DNA from: Mycolicibacter senuensis | GTDB taxonomy: Bacteria > Actinomycetota > Actinomycetes > Mycobacteriales > Mycobacteriaceae | Direction of reading: 5' to 3' | Length of the DNA: 64,000 nucleotides | NCBI RefSeq assembly: GCF_002101885.1 | Contig: NZ_LQPS01000039.1 | Span: 1 to 64,000, forward strand | Shown here: positions 17,856 through 30,479 of the stretch, piece after piece | Numbering within the stretch: position 1 is the stretch's first letter | Layout: each line of letters starts with the position of its first letter | Notes under the pieces: generated by a model | Databases searched by the model: none | Told to the model about the DNA's origin: nothing | The model's input: the letters and a program-made list of their open reading frames with translations, nothing else | Position numbers and translations under genes: made by a program

Positions 17856-19411
17856 AGCTTCTCGCAGCGCAACTCGTGACCCTTGGCGGTCAGGCAGCGT
17901 CCGGTCTTGAGGTCCCATTGCCAACCGTGCTGATTGCAGGTCAGCGTCTCGCCCTCGACCACCCCGAACTTCGACAGGTCGGCTTTCATGTGGGGGCAGC
18001 GGCGCTGAATCTGCCAGCCGTCCAGGGTGATGGTCGCCGAGTCGTCGTGGCTCTCGCCGAACCACCCGTCGGCGTAGACGATCCGGTCCTCGGTGAGGCA
18101 CTTGAAGAACGTGTAGAGGTACTCGTTGTAGCCGCCGACCCGCCACGCCGTGAAGCGGGTCGACAAGAAGATGGTGTTGACCCAGTCGGGTTCGCCGTCG
18201 CGCAGCACGGTGCGCACCAACTCAGGCGGGATGCCGAAGCCGTATCGGAATTTCTCGCCCGGAACCGGCTCGCGCACCACGCGTTTGGGAAAGTCCAGCA
18301 CCACCGTCTCGGTATGCCCGGCACCGTCGAGCACCAGCTCGACCGGATAGCCGATGCCGTCGCAGATCTCGTTGCTGCGGGCCATGATCGGCTCGAACAG
18401 TGCGCGCAGCTGCTCGCGCATCGCCGGGCCGGCCGCCGGCGCCCAGGATGCCTTCTCGGCGGCCAGCACCGGTGCCATCCGCTCGGCGTAGGCGGCGATG
18501 TAGTCCGCCTTGCCGCCGGTGAAGATCGCCTCCGCGTCGTCGACCGGATGGGTCAGCGAATCCAGTTGCGCTGCGGTGAAATCGGCCGTGGTGCCCGGAA
18601 TCATCAGCAGCCCGCCGTCGTGGCCGTTGCGCCGCAGCTGATCCAGGAACACCATCTCGTCGGGGAAGATGTTCGCCGGATCGCCGTGGTCGTCGTTGAG
18701 ATGGCGCAACTCCGGATCCAAAAAGCACGGCGGGCCGGCCGACGGAACCACCCATCGCGCGCCGACGTGGGCGACGTACTGGCGGGCGCGGTCCATCTGG
18801 CGTTGCCGCTTCTGGATGCCGAACGCCTCCTTGGCCCGGGCCGGCATGTCGTAGACCATCGGGTACCAGATCGCGCCCGAGTACTGCAGCAGGTGCACGT
18901 CGATCGAGTCGAAGGCGCCCAGCACGTCCAGGTCGATCGGACGCGAGTCGTTCATGTTGAACACGGTGGTCACGCCGTCGCAGACCACCAGTCCGGAGTC
19001 GCCGATCGGGCCGTCGGCCGGGGCGCGCAGGGCGATGATCATCACGTCCAGCTCGCCCTTGGGCCCGGTCACGGTCTGCCGCACCGAGTCGGTGGTCTCG
19101 AAGAACCGGTGAAAACCCAGCGCCTCCAGCTCCCGGCGCAGGTCGGGCACCGGATAGTCGGGCAGCAGCACCACCGCGTCCTTGTTGACGTGGGCCGCCA
19201 GGTGCTGCGGGTCGAAGTGGTCGCGGTGCAGATGCGAGATGTAGAGGTAGTCGCAGTCGCCCAGGGCGTCCCAGTCCAGCGCGGAGTTGTCCGGGAACGG
19301 GAACCACGACGCGAAGTAGGCCGGATTCACCCACGGGTCGCACAGAATGCTGCCCGCGGCGGTGTCGATCCGGAAGCCGGCGTGTCCGACGCTGGTGACC
19401 CGCACTTGCAC
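17852..19411 (-). CDS. Metallo-beta-lactamase fold protein fused to a Rieske [2Fe-2S] domain
   Basis: A protein of about 519 residues. The N-terminal ~250 residues are a UlaG/L-ascorbate-lactonase-like metallo-beta-lactamase fold with SHLHRDHFD (HxHxDH metal motif). The C-terminal ~80 residues are a Rieske domain with CPH and CNQHGW giving the Cys-His/Cys-His ligands of a [2Fe-2S] cluster. This is the reverse domain order from CMP-N-acetylneuraminate hydroxylase. The reaction is unknown; an oxygenase-like or redox role is plausible. GTG at 19411 sits close behind GGGAAG; GTG at 19405 and an upstream start at 19468 remain possible. Confidence 0.8.
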   Translation of the reverse strand: MQVRVTSVGHAGFRIDTAAGSILCDPWVNPAYFASWFPFPDNSALDWDALGDCDYLYISHLHRDHFDPQHLAAHVNKDAVVLLPDYPVPDLRRELEALGFHRFFETTDSVRQTVTGPKGELDVMIIALRAPADGPIGDSGLVVCDGVTTVFNMNDSRPIDLDVLGAFDSIDVHLLQYSGAIWYPMVYDMPARAKEAFGIQKRQRQMDRARQYVAHVGARWVVPSAGPPCFLDPELRHLNDDHGDPANIFPDEMVFLDQLRRNGHDGGLLMIPGTTADFTAAQLDSLTHPVDDAEAIFTGGKADYIAAYAERMAPVLAAEKASWAPAAGPAMREQLRALFEPIMARSNEICDGIGYPVELVLDGAGHTETVVLDFPKRVVREPVPGEKFRYGFGIPPELVRTVLRDGEPDWVNTIFLSTRFTAWRVGGYNEYLYTFFKCLTEDRIVYADGWFGESHDDSATITLDGWQIQRRCPHMKADLSKFGVVEGETLTCNQHGWQWDLKTGRCLTAKGHELRCEKL

Positions 19412-19486
19412 CTTCCCGACGCTGTAACCGATTCCTCCCGAGCTTAACGGCGGCACGCCCGCCGGCATCGCCTAGGCTGGACGACT

Positions 19487-20275
19487 GTGGAGCCGTGGTA
19501 CGGGAGTGTCGCTACCGTTGCGCGCACGTTGTGGCGCTTCCAAGGGGTGAAGATCACCGTCACCGGTGCCGAGCACGTCCCCGCCAGCGGGGGTGCGGTG
19601 ATCGCGATCAACCACACCGGCTACCTCGACTTCACGTTCGCCGGAATGGCCGCGTACTTGGGCAAGCCGCGCCGCCGGGTGCGGTTCATGGTCAAAAAGG
19701 AGATGTTCGACAATCGGTTCGTCGGCCCGGTGATGCGTGGTTGCCGGCACGTCGCGGTGGACCGCGGCCAGGGCGCCGACGCCTATACCGCCGCCGTCGA
19801 GAAACTCAAGGCCGGCGAGCTGGTCGGCGTCTACCCGGAGGCGACCATCAGCCGCAGCTTCGAGCTCAAAGAGTTCAAGAGCGGCGCCGCCCGGATGGCG
19901 ATCGAGGCGCAGGTGCCGATCATTCCGCACATCGTGTGGGGCGCCCAGCGGATCTGGACCAAGGACCATCCCAAGCGGCTGGGGCGCATCAAGGTCCCCG
20001 TCTCGGTGGTGATCGGCGAGCCGATACCGCCGACGCTGCCCGTCGACGACCTGCGGGCGCTGTTGCAGACCCGCATGCAGCACCTGCTCGAGCAGGCCCA
20101 GGACACCTATCCCGAACACCCGGCCGGCGAGTTCTGGGTGCCGCACCGCCTGGGCGGCGGCGCCCCCACCCCCGCCGAGGCACTGCGGCTCGACGCCGAG
20201 GAAGCCGCCCGCAAGGCCGAGAAGCGCGACGCCGGAAACCAGCAGCCGCCGACCGCGACGGGCGGCCTGGAGTAG
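19487..20275 (+). CDS. PlsC-type 1-acylglycerol-3-phosphate acyltransferase 1
   Basis: A 262-residue lysophospholipid acyltransferase-family protein. The catalytic H-X4-D motif is in NHTGYLDF, the phosphate-binding PEATISRSFELKEFKSGAARMA motif follows, and the C-terminus has a charged tail. Such enzymes esterify glycerolipids at the membrane face. It is first of three tandem paralogues, matching the Rv3814c-Rv3816c cluster of M. tuberculosis. GTG at 19487 is preceded at 8 bases by a TAGGCT (-10-like) box, which may give a leaderless transcript. Confidence 0.85.
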   Translation: MEPWYGSVATVARTLWRFQGVKITVTGAEHVPASGGAVIAINHTGYLDFTFAGMAAYLGKPRRRVRFMVKKEMFDNRFVGPVMRGCRHVAVDRGQGADAYTAAVEKLKAGELVGVYPEATISRSFELKEFKSGAARMAIEAQVPIIPHIVWGAQRIWTKDHPKRLGRIKVPVSVVIGEPIPPTLPVDDLRALLQTRMQHLLEQAQDTYPEHPAGEFWVPHRLGGGAPTPAEALRLDAEEAARKAEKRDAGNQQPPTATGGLE

Positions 20276-20282
20276 TCCTGGC

Positions 20283-21056
20283 ATGCAGCCGGTTTTTCGC
20301 GCACTGGAACTGGCAGCGGTGACCATGGTGAAGGTCTCCGGGGCTCGACTCGATTTCGATGGCCTGGAACACATCCCGGCCACCGGCGGCGCGGTGATCG
20401 CCATCAACCACACCGGCTACGTCGACTTCCTGCCCGCCGCGCTGGCGGTGTATCGCCGGAAGCGCCGGATGCGGTTCATGATCAAAGCCGAGATGCAGCG
20501 GGTGAAGGTGGTGAATTTCCTGATCAACCACACCGGCACCATCCCGGTCGATCGCGGCGCCGGGTCGCAGGCCTACCGGCATGCGGTGGCCGCGCTGCGG
20601 TCCGGCGAGGTGGTCGGGGTGTACCCGGAGGCGACCATCAGCCGCAGCTTCGAGCTGAAGGACTTCAAGTCCGGGGCCGCCCGGATGGCCCTCGACGCGC
20701 AGGTGCCGATCGTCCCGCTGATCGTGTGGGGCGCTCACCGGTTGTGGACCAAGGATCACCCGAGGGCGCGCCTGGTCGCCAGCGGGATACCCATCACCGT
20801 CGCGGTGGGCCCGCCGCTGGCCCCGGTCGGCGACGCCGCCACCCTCAGCGCCGGGTTGCACGCAGCCATGGCGCCGATGCTGGACCGCGCACAACGGGAG
20901 TATCCGCACCCGAAGGACGCGTACTGGGTGCCGCGACGACTGGGCGGCAGTGCGCCCACGCCGCAGCAGGCTAGGGTGCTCGATGAGCGGGAGCTGGCTG
21001 AACGGATGCGCAACGCGGCGGGCCGGGGCCGACCGGACGCATCGAGCACGGAGTAG
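20283..21056 (+). CDS. PlsC-type acyltransferase 2
   Basis: A 257-residue paralogue of its neighbours with NHTGYVDF (H-X4-D) and PEATISRSFELKDFKSGAARMA. It starts 7 bases after the first acyltransferase stop and sits in the same operon. The tandem copies diverge mainly in the N-terminal membrane-contact region and the C-terminal tail, which may mean different acyl or acceptor preferences. Confidence 0.85.
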   Translation: MQPVFRALELAAVTMVKVSGARLDFDGLEHIPATGGAVIAINHTGYVDFLPAALAVYRRKRRMRFMIKAEMQRVKVVNFLINHTGTIPVDRGAGSQAYRHAVAALRSGEVVGVYPEATISRSFELKDFKSGAARMALDAQVPIVPLIVWGAHRLWTKDHPRARLVASGIPITVAVGPPLAPVGDAATLSAGLHAAMAPMLDRAQREYPHPKDAYWVPRRLGGSAPTPQQARVLDERELAERMRNAAGRGRPDASSTE

Positions 21057-21062
21057 TAGCGC

Positions 21063-21857
21063 ATGGCCGAACCGCTGTTCCGAGCCCTGGAGATCATGAT
21101 CCCGCCCCTGGTGAAGGTCAATGGGCCGCATCCGGTTTTCGACGGCCTGGAGAACATTCCGGAACGCGGCGGTGCGGTGCTGACTCTCAACCACACCAGC
21201 TATCTGGACTGGTATCCGGCCTCGATCGCGGCGCTGCGGCGCAACCGGCGGCTGCGGTTCATGATCAAGTCCGAGATGACCGAGGTGCCGGTGATCAGCT
21301 ACGTGATCAGGCACATCAAGCTGATCCCGGTCGACCGCTCCGCGGGGGCCGGCGCCTACGACGTGGCGGTGCAGCGGCTGGCCGGCGGCGAGCTGGTCGG
21401 GCTGCACCCGGAGGCCACCATCAGCCGCAGCTTCGAACTGCGCGAGTTCAAGACCGGTGCCGCCCGGATGGCCCATGCCGCCGGTGTCCCGCTCATCCCG
21501 GTGATCGTCTGGGGCATCCACCGGGTCTGGACCAAAGACCACCCGAAGCAGCTGTGGCGCAACCACGTACCGGTGCTGGTGAAGATCGGCCGGCCGATTG
21601 CCGCCTCCGGCGACGTGGAGGCGACCACCGCCGAGCTTCGTGACAGGATGGCCGCGATGCTTGAACAGGCGCAACTGGAGTATCCGCACCCCGCCGGCGC
21701 GTACTGGGTGCCGCGGCGGCTCGGTGGCGGCGCCCCGACCATGGCCGAAGCCCTGGCGATGCGCGAAGCCGAGCTGGCCGAGCGTGACCGCAAACGGCTG
21801 GAGCAGCCGCACGGTGGCCGGCTGCGGCGGGCGTTGGCCGGCCGGGGGCGGAGTTGA
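21063..21857 (+). CDS. PlsC-type acyltransferase 3
   Basis: A 264-residue third paralogue. The catalytic motif reads NHTSYLDW and the second motif HPEATISRSFELREFKTGAARMA. Its TGA overlaps the ATG of the HAD hydrolase by one base (TGATG), so translation is coupled. Confidence 0.85.
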   Translation: MAEPLFRALEIMIPPLVKVNGPHPVFDGLENIPERGGAVLTLNHTSYLDWYPASIAALRRNRRLRFMIKSEMTEVPVISYVIRHIKLIPVDRSAGAGAYDVAVQRLAGGELVGLHPEATISRSFELREFKTGAARMAHAAGVPLIPVIVWGIHRVWTKDHPKQLWRNHVPVLVKIGRPIAASGDVEATTAELRDRMAAMLEQAQLEYPHPAGAYWVPRRLGGGAPTMAEALAMREAELAERDRKRLEQPHGGRLRRALAGRGRS

Positions 21858-22705
21858 TGGCACGGCTGGTACGGTCGCAGGTCGACTCGGCGCCGCCCGC
21901 GCTGATCGCCAGTGACGTCGACGGCACCCTGCTCGACAATGCCGAAAACATCAGCGCGCGCACCCGGGCGGCGGTGCATGCGGCCATCGAAGCTGGATCC
22001 GGCTTCATTCTGGCGACCGGGCGCCCGCCGCGCTGGATCTCGCCGGTGGTCGATGCGCTCGGGTTCGCGCCCCTGGCGGTCTGCGCGAACGGGGCGGTGC
22101 TCTACGACCCGAACACCGACCGGGTGATCTCGGCGCGGACACTCTCGGCGGACACCCTGGTCAAACTGGCCGAAGTGGTCTACCGCGTCATCCCCGGCGC
22201 CGGCCTGGCAGTGGAGCGCATCGGCGAGCGGGCGCACGATGCGGTGACGCCGCAGTTCGTCAGCTCGCCGGGCTACGAACACGCCTGGCTCAACCCGGAC
22301 AACACCGAGGTGTCCCTCGAGGACCTGTTGTCCCGGCCGGCGATCAAGCTGCTGATCCGCAAGGCGGGGGCGTCCAGCGCCGACATGGTCGCGGAACTGG
22401 CCGCCCACATCGGCAGCGCCGCGGAGCTGACCTATTCCACCAACAACGGGCTCGTCGAGGTGGTGCCGGCGGGCATCACGAAGGCCAGCGGCATCGAGGA
22501 GCTGATCACGCCGCAGGGGCTCGGCATCGAGCAGGTGGTGGCCTTCGGGGACATGCCCAATGATCTGCCGATGCTGGTGCAGGCGGGCCACGGCGTGGCG
22601 ATGGGCAACGCCCACCCGGCGGTGCTGGCCGCCGCCGCGGAGATCACCGCGCCCAACACCGAGGACGGCCTGGCGCGGGTGCTGGAACGGATTTTCCCCG
22701 GCTGA
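21857..22705 (+). CDS. HAD superfamily Cof-type hydrolase (Rv3813c-like)
   Basis: A 282-residue haloacid dehalogenase family phosphatase of the Cof/HAD-IIB type. Motif I is DVDGTLLDN with the nucleophile and acid/base aspartates, motif II is ATGRPP, and motif IV is VVAFGDMPNDLPML. It acts on phosphorylated metabolites in the cytosol; the substrate is unknown. It forms the end of the acyltransferase operon, as in M. tuberculosis. The stop codon is the first three bases of a 57-base palindromic repeat. Confidence 0.88.
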   Translation: MARLVRSQVDSAPPALIASDVDGTLLDNAENISARTRAAVHAAIEAGSGFILATGRPPRWISPVVDALGFAPLAVCANGAVLYDPNTDRVISARTLSADTLVKLAEVVYRVIPGAGLAVERIGERAHDAVTPQFVSSPGYEHAWLNPDNTEVSLEDLLSRPAIKLLIRKAGASSADMVAELAAHIGSAAELTYSTNNGLVEVVPAGITKASGIEELITPQGLGIEQVVAFGDMPNDLPMLVQAGHGVAMGNAHPAVLAAAAEITAPNTEDGLARVLERIFPG

Positions 22706-22759
22706 CTCTGCGCCGGTGGCGGGGGCCTCTCGCACTTTCGCGCCCTGGCCGCAGCGTGA
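22703..22759. repeat. 57-bp palindromic repeat, diverged copy
   Basis: 57 bases that align without gaps to the reverse complement of the copy at 35696-35752 with 44 identities. The shared core contains CTCGCACTTT and CGCCCTGG-CGCAGCGT. It fills the gap between the converging HAD and amidase genes. Confidence 0.6.
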
Positions 22760-22765
22760 ACGGCG

Positions 22766-24475
22766 CTAGTTCACGCCGATCACCCGCGAGAAACGTTCCA
22801 ACTGCGCCGGCGGGCCCTCCGGCGGGGGCGGTGGCAGCTCTTCGGCGTTGCCGTCGACAACCCGGATGACGTTGCCGTCGGCCCGGTTGTAGTTCAGCGT
22901 GCCGTGTTGGAAGTTCTGGCCGATCCACTCCGGTTCGGGGATCTCGGCGCTGGTCGGGAGGCCGAGCATGCCGCGCTCGTAACCCAGTGCGGCCCAGGCC
23001 TCGTAGATCGCCCCGGTGATCGGCTGGGCGCCGGTCTCCGGTGACCAGTACACCGCGCCGCGCTCGAAGGTGGCGTACTTGGTGGAGCCCTCGCCGATCG
23101 CCTCGGGCGAGGTGGGGGCACCGAGCATGCCCTCCGCACCGCCCAGTTCCAGCCAGCGGGCGTGGATGGCGCCGCCCTGCATCGTCCGGATCATGTCTTC
23201 GGGGCCCGGGGGGTCGCCGAACCGGGCTGCGATCTCGCGGATCTCGTTGAGCGCTACGTACCCGTGCTCGCCGGGGCACTCGGTCTCGTCGAGGTCGCGG
23301 TGGCCGATGATCGTGGGCAATGACAGTGCCGAGCCGCGGGGGAAGTGGGTGAAAGAGCCGCCGCCGGAGGTCAGTTGGACGGTGCTGCGCGGGTCGGTGC
23401 GGTCCAGTCCCAACCGCCAGCCCAGCAACCGGCCGACGGTCTCGAGCTGGATCGGCGGCGGGGGCGCGTCGTCGAAGGTGCCGATCATCGACACCCCCCA
23501 GGTGTTCTTGTTGAACCCGCCGGCGTGGCTGCCCACGATGCCCTTGGTGATGCCGCCTGCCCGGCCCTCGAACACCTGGCCGTACTTGTCCACCAGCGCG
23601 TTGTAGCCGATGTCGCACCAGCCCAGGGCGCGGGTGTGATAGGCGTAGATGGCCCGGATGATCGCCGCCGAGTCCTCGGGGGAGTAGTCGTTGGAGCCGG
23701 CGGTGTGATGCACCACCGCTGCCTGGACCGGGCCGCTCTCCGCCGGCTTGCCGCACCGGCCGCGGGCGCCGGCACCCCATTGGCTGCGCGGAATGATGTT
23801 GGGCGGCTGTCCCGGTGCCAGCGCGGCGCTCGGCGGGGTCCATTGCGCGTCGACCGGGGCCTTCGGCGGGGTGATCAGGACCGCGGAGATGTTCTGGGCG
23901 AACGGCTGTGCGGCGGTGGCCGGCACGTAGCCGAGGTCGGGCTTGGGCTTCTGCTTCGGCTCGGGCCCCGCCTTGGCTCCCGTCTTGGCTCCCGGTTTCG
24001 TTCCCGGTTTGGCCTCGGGTTCGGCGTCGGCGGCTTCGGGCCGGGTGAGCGCGATCTGGACCGCGGTGGTCCGGCCGACGAACACCGGTTCGGTCCCGTC
24101 CGGGCCGGGGGCGGGCGCATCGGCCGGCCGGGCCTGCGAGGACGCCTCCTTGACCTCGTGGGCGGTGGCATACCAGGGGCCCCACGACCCGTCGGCGCGT
24201 CTGGCGCGGACTTTCGCCGAGGTGCCGCTGAGGTCGGCGCCGGTGAGCGCCACCATGGTGAACGGCTCGTCCTGGGTGATCTCCCGGACGGTGACGCCCG
24301 GTGCGAGATCGGGCAGTGGTTGCTGATTCAGTTTGGTCGCCGCGGCGCTGGGGGGAGCCGGTGCGGTCCCCGCCGGCTTCGACCCCGGCCCGGCGTCCAG
24401 TGCCCACGGCAGGATCAGCACGGTCGCGACGGTAGCGGTCAGCTTGATCGTCGGCGGGGGGCGACGGGTTGGCAC
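22766..24475 (-). CDS. N-acetylmuramoyl-L-alanine amidase with LGFP repeats (Rv3811/csp-like)
   Basis: A 569-residue exported cell-wall protein. It has an N-terminal signal/anchor (residues ~10-28), a Pro/Lys-rich linker, and a PGRP/amidase_2 domain at about residues 245-430. The domain has zinc ligands in AAVVHHTAGSND and GHRDLDETECPG. The C-terminus carries LGFP-type repeats (GGAEGMLGAPTS, LGYERGMLGLPTS) that tether proteins to the mycobacterial or corynebacterial wall. It probably cleaves the amide bond between muramic acid and the stem peptide, or acts in wall organisation. Start GTG at 24475. It lies between the HAD gene and erp, as in M. tuberculosis. Confidence 0.9.
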   Translation of the reverse strand: MPTRRPPPTIKLTATVATVLILPWALDAGPGSKPAGTAPAPPSAAATKLNQQPLPDLAPGVTVREITQDEPFTMVALTGADLSGTSAKVRARRADGSWGPWYATAHEVKEASSQARPADAPAPGPDGTEPVFVGRTTAVQIALTRPEAADAEPEAKPGTKPGAKTGAKAGPEPKQKPKPDLGYVPATAAQPFAQNISAVLITPPKAPVDAQWTPPSAALAPGQPPNIIPRSQWGAGARGRCGKPAESGPVQAAVVHHTAGSNDYSPEDSAAIIRAIYAYHTRALGWCDIGYNALVDKYGQVFEGRAGGITKGIVGSHAGGFNKNTWGVSMIGTFDDAPPPPIQLETVGRLLGWRLGLDRTDPRSTVQLTSGGGSFTHFPRGSALSLPTIIGHRDLDETECPGEHGYVALNEIREIAARFGDPPGPEDMIRTMQGGAIHARWLELGGAEGMLGAPTSPEAIGEGSTKYATFERGAVYWSPETGAQPITGAIYEAWAALGYERGMLGLPTSAEIPEPEWIGQNFQHGTLNYNRADGNVIRVVDGNAEELPPPPPEGPPAQLERFSRVIGVN

Positions 24476-24552
24476 GTGCTGATGTTACGTATGTGTCTTG
24501 TGTTGTTAGTGATGCGACACGCGTCTGGTCGAAGTGGCCGGACGTCAAACGA

Positions 24553-24600
24553 CACCGCAGAGTCCCACGTTGCCCGGCGGTGCGGGCTGACTCTGCGGTG
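24553..24600. terminator. Stem-loop between erp and the amidase gene
   Basis: CACCGCAGAGTC pairs perfectly with GACTCTGCGGTG (12 bp) across a 24-base loop, just downstream of erp on the minus strand. No strong U-run follows, so termination is likely but not certain. Confidence 0.5.
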
Positions 24601-24624
24601 CCGTTTAGGAAACAGGCTTCTTTG

Positions 24625-25503
24625 TTACGGGGCCGGCACGGCGGCGGGTGCCGCCGCGGCGGCCGGACCGGCGCCCTGTGCGGCTTGGGCGATGGACGGG
24701 ATCACCACACCCTTGAGCAGGTCGATGGCCTGTCCGGCGCCCAACTGGTTGGCCGCGCTCATCAGGTCGCTGACGACACCGCCCTTCTCCTCCGGCATGC
24801 CCATGCCCAGCGAGGGGTCGCCGAGGATCGGGTAGGTGCCGTCCAGGCCCGGGTCAAGGCCCACCGGAGAGGTGAGCGGCATGCCGTCGGAGCCGAGCAG
24901 GCCGGTGTCCGGGCTGGTCAACCCGGGGCTGGTCAACCCGGGGCTGGTCAGCGACGAGTCGGACAGCGACGGGGTGGTCAGACCGGGCGAGGTCAGCCCG
25001 GGGGTGCCCAGCGGCGGCGTGGTCAAACCCGGCGAGGTCAAGCCCGAGGTGGTGGACACACCGGGTGTGCCCGCCGGCGGCGTGGACAGCGACGGGTCGG
25101 TGAGCCCCGGCGAGGTCAGTCCCGGTGAGGTGAGCCCCGGCGAGGTCAGGCCGGGTGAGGTCAGGCCGGGCGAGGCGGGGTACATCCCCGGCGAGGTCAG
25201 CCCCGGTGACGCGGGGTACATCCCCGGCGACGCGGGGTACATCCCCGTCCCTGCCCCGTTGCCGAAGCCGCCCGGCACCGGCGGAAGGTTCACGCCGAAC
25301 TGGGACAGGCCCTGGGTGAGGGCGGAGATCAGCTCGTTGGGCAGGTCGGCCACCGACGCGGCCGCAACGAAGTCATGGTGCTGCGGGGCGCTGTTGTGGG
25401 CGGCCAGCTCGGATACTGCGACAACTGCAAACGGACTTGCGACCGCTAGGGCGGCGACTGCGCTCATAGTGGTCGAGAGCCTGCGTCGACGTCGGTTCGG
25501 CAC
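24625..25503 (-). CDS. erp: Exported repetitive protein Erp (PirG)
   Basis: A 292-residue exported protein. A basic start and hydrophobic stretch (residues ~5-35) form the signal peptide. The conserved N-terminal domain runs to about residue 85. The middle is a run of PGLTS and PGMYPAS repeats typical of Erp. The C-terminal domain ends in an Ala/Pro-rich tail with hydrophobic character. Erp is a surface virulence and envelope-integrity factor in mycobacteria. It is next to and divergent from glf, as in M. tuberculosis. GTG start at 25503. Confidence 0.92.
   Translation of the reverse strand: MPNRRRRRLSTTMSAVAALAVASPFAVVAVSELAAHNSAPQHHDFVAAASVADLPNELISALTQGLSQFGVNLPPVPGGFGNGAGTGMYPASPGMYPASPGLTSPGMYPASPGLTSPGLTSPGLTSPGLTSPGLTDPSLSTPPAGTPGVSTTSGLTSPGLTTPPLGTPGLTSPGLTTPSLSDSSLTSPGLTSPGLTSPDTGLLGSDGMPLTSPVGLDPGLDGTYPILGDPSLGMGMPEEKGGVVSDLMSAANQLGAGQAIDLLKGVVIPSIAQAAQGAGPAAAAAPAAVPAP
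24900..25250 (-). repeat. PGLTS-type coding repeats of erp
   Basis: Tandem 15-base units (GTCAGCCCCGGTGAG-like on the plus strand) encode PGLTS motifs, with three interspersed copies of a PGMYPAS unit. Repeat number is known to vary among species and strains. Confidence 0.8.
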
Positions 25504-28928
<3,425 letters not shown>

Positions 28929-28932
<4 letters not shown>

Positions 28933-29489
28933 CCGAGTTCGCGCCCCCTGGTGATCCCGACGCGGTTCCGCCGCACGGCGAGGACGCGGTGCTGGTCGCC
29001 GTGCAGTCTGCGCTGGCCGGCCGGTCCGGGGTGCTGACCACGGCGCGCGCCATGTCGCACTTCGGTGAGCACAGCCTGGGCTGGCTGGCACTGTCGGCGC
29101 TCGGTGCGCTGGCGTGGCCGCGCCGGCGCCGGGCCTGGCTGACCGCCGGGGCCGGGGCGTTCGTCGCGCACGCGGCCGCCGTGGTGATCAAGCGGGTGGT
29201 GCGACGCGAGCGCCCCCACCACCCGGCGATCGCGGTCAACGTGGGCACCCCGAGCCGGCTGAGCTTCCCCTCCGCGCACGCCACCTCCACCACCGCGGCG
29301 GCGATTCTGCTGGGACGAGCGGCCGGGCTGCCCGCCAAGACACTGCCTGCGGTGCTGGTGCCGCCGATGGCGTTGTCCCGCATGGTGCTCGGGGTGCACT
29401 ATCCCAGTGACGTGGCCACCGGCGTCGTCGTCGGAGCCGCGGTCGCCGCGGCCGCGATCCGCCTGGACAACTCGGGAGGCGCCGGATGA
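28929..29489 (+). CDS. PAP2 family phosphatase (Rv3807c-like)
   Basis: A 186-residue membrane protein with the three PAP2 motifs KRVVRRERP, SFPSAHATS and SRMVLGVHYPSD. By its place between glfT2 and ubiA it is the presumed decaprenyl-phosphoribose phosphate phosphatase of the decaprenyl-phosphoryl-arabinose pathway, matching Rv3807c. Biochemical proof for this role is incomplete in the family. It overlaps both neighbours by four bases (ATGA). Confidence 0.9.
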
Positions 29490-30409
29490 GTGCAGCGACC
29501 GAACACCGCGCGCCGGAGGCCCGCCCGCCGTCCAACCTGATGACCGGGATCGTCAAGGCGATGCGGCCCCGGCAGTGGGTGAAGAACGTCCTGGTGCTGG
29601 CCGCGCCGCTGGCCGCCCTGGGCGGAGACGTGCACTACGACTACGCCGATGTCGGCGGCAAGGCGCTGATCGCGTTCGTGGCGTTCAGCCTGGCGGCCTC
29701 GGCGGTGTATCTGGTCAACGACGCCCAGGACGTCGAGGCAGATCGCGCGCACCCCACCAAGCGGTTCCGGCCGATCGCCGCCGGGGTTGTGCCGGTCGGC
29801 ATGGCCTACGGGCTGGCCGCGCTGCTGGGGGCGGCGTCGCTGGTCGTCTCCTGGAGTCTCAGCCTGAGCCTGGCGCTGGTGATGGCGGTCTACCTGGCCA
29901 TGCAGCTGGCCTACTGCTTCGGGCTCAAACATCAAGCGGTGCTGGACATCTGCATCGTGTCGTCCGGATTCCTGCTGCGGGCGATCGCCGGGGGAGCGGC
30001 CGCCGACATCTACCTGTCGCAATGGTTCCTGCTGGTGATGGCATTCGGGTCGCTGTTCATGGTGGCCGGAAAGCGCTACGCCGAACTGCAGCTCGCCGAA
30101 CAGACCGGCGCCAAGATCCGCAAGTCGCTGGAGAGCTACACCGGCACCTACCTGCGTTTCGTCTGGACGGCCTCAGCCACCGCGATGCTGGTCTGTTACA
30201 GCCTGTTCGCCTTCGAGCGCGACAACGGTTCCGGCTCCTGGTACGCGGTGACCATCATCCCGATCACCATCGCGATACTGCGGTACGCCGTCGACGTCGA
30301 CGGCGGCATGGCCGGCGAGCCCGAGGACATCCTGCGGCGCGACCGGGTGCTGCAGCTGATGGCGCTGGCCTGGATCGGAACCATCGGTGCTGCCGTCGTT
30401 TTCGGCTAG
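29486..30409 (+). CDS. ubiA: Decaprenyl-phosphate phosphoribosyltransferase (DPPR synthase)
   Basis: A 307-residue UbiA-superfamily membrane enzyme with about nine helices. It transfers 5-phosphoribose from PRPP to decaprenyl phosphate, the first committed step to the arabinose donor DPA. The Asp-rich motif NDAQDVEADRAHPTKRFRP binds Mg-PRPP, and a second Asp-containing loop (YAVDVDGGMAGEPEDILRRDR) is near the C-terminus. It corresponds to Rv3806c, in which mutations contribute to ethambutol resistance. Confidence 0.95.
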   Translation: MSAATEHRAPEARPPSNLMTGIVKAMRPRQWVKNVLVLAAPLAALGGDVHYDYADVGGKALIAFVAFSLAASAVYLVNDAQDVEADRAHPTKRFRPIAAGVVPVGMAYGLAALLGAASLVVSWSLSLSLALVMAVYLAMQLAYCFGLKHQAVLDICIVSSGFLLRAIAGGAAADIYLSQWFLLVMAFGSLFMVAGKRYAELQLAEQTGAKIRKSLESYTGTYLRFVWTASATAMLVCYSLFAFERDNGSGSWYAVTIIPITIAILRYAVDVDGGMAGEPEDILRRDRVLQLMALAWIGTIGAAVVFG

Positions 30410-30479
30410 CCGACCGCTGCGCGCACCGGACCCCCGGGTCCGGCCGTTGGGCTGGCCGGCGGTCGCCTACAGCCCATCG

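Noticed and set aside
30427-30444. CCGGACCC-CC-GGGTCCGG palindrome between ubiA and aftB as a terminator
   Set aside because: The 2-base loop is too tight and no U-run follows; the genes are part of one conserved operon.
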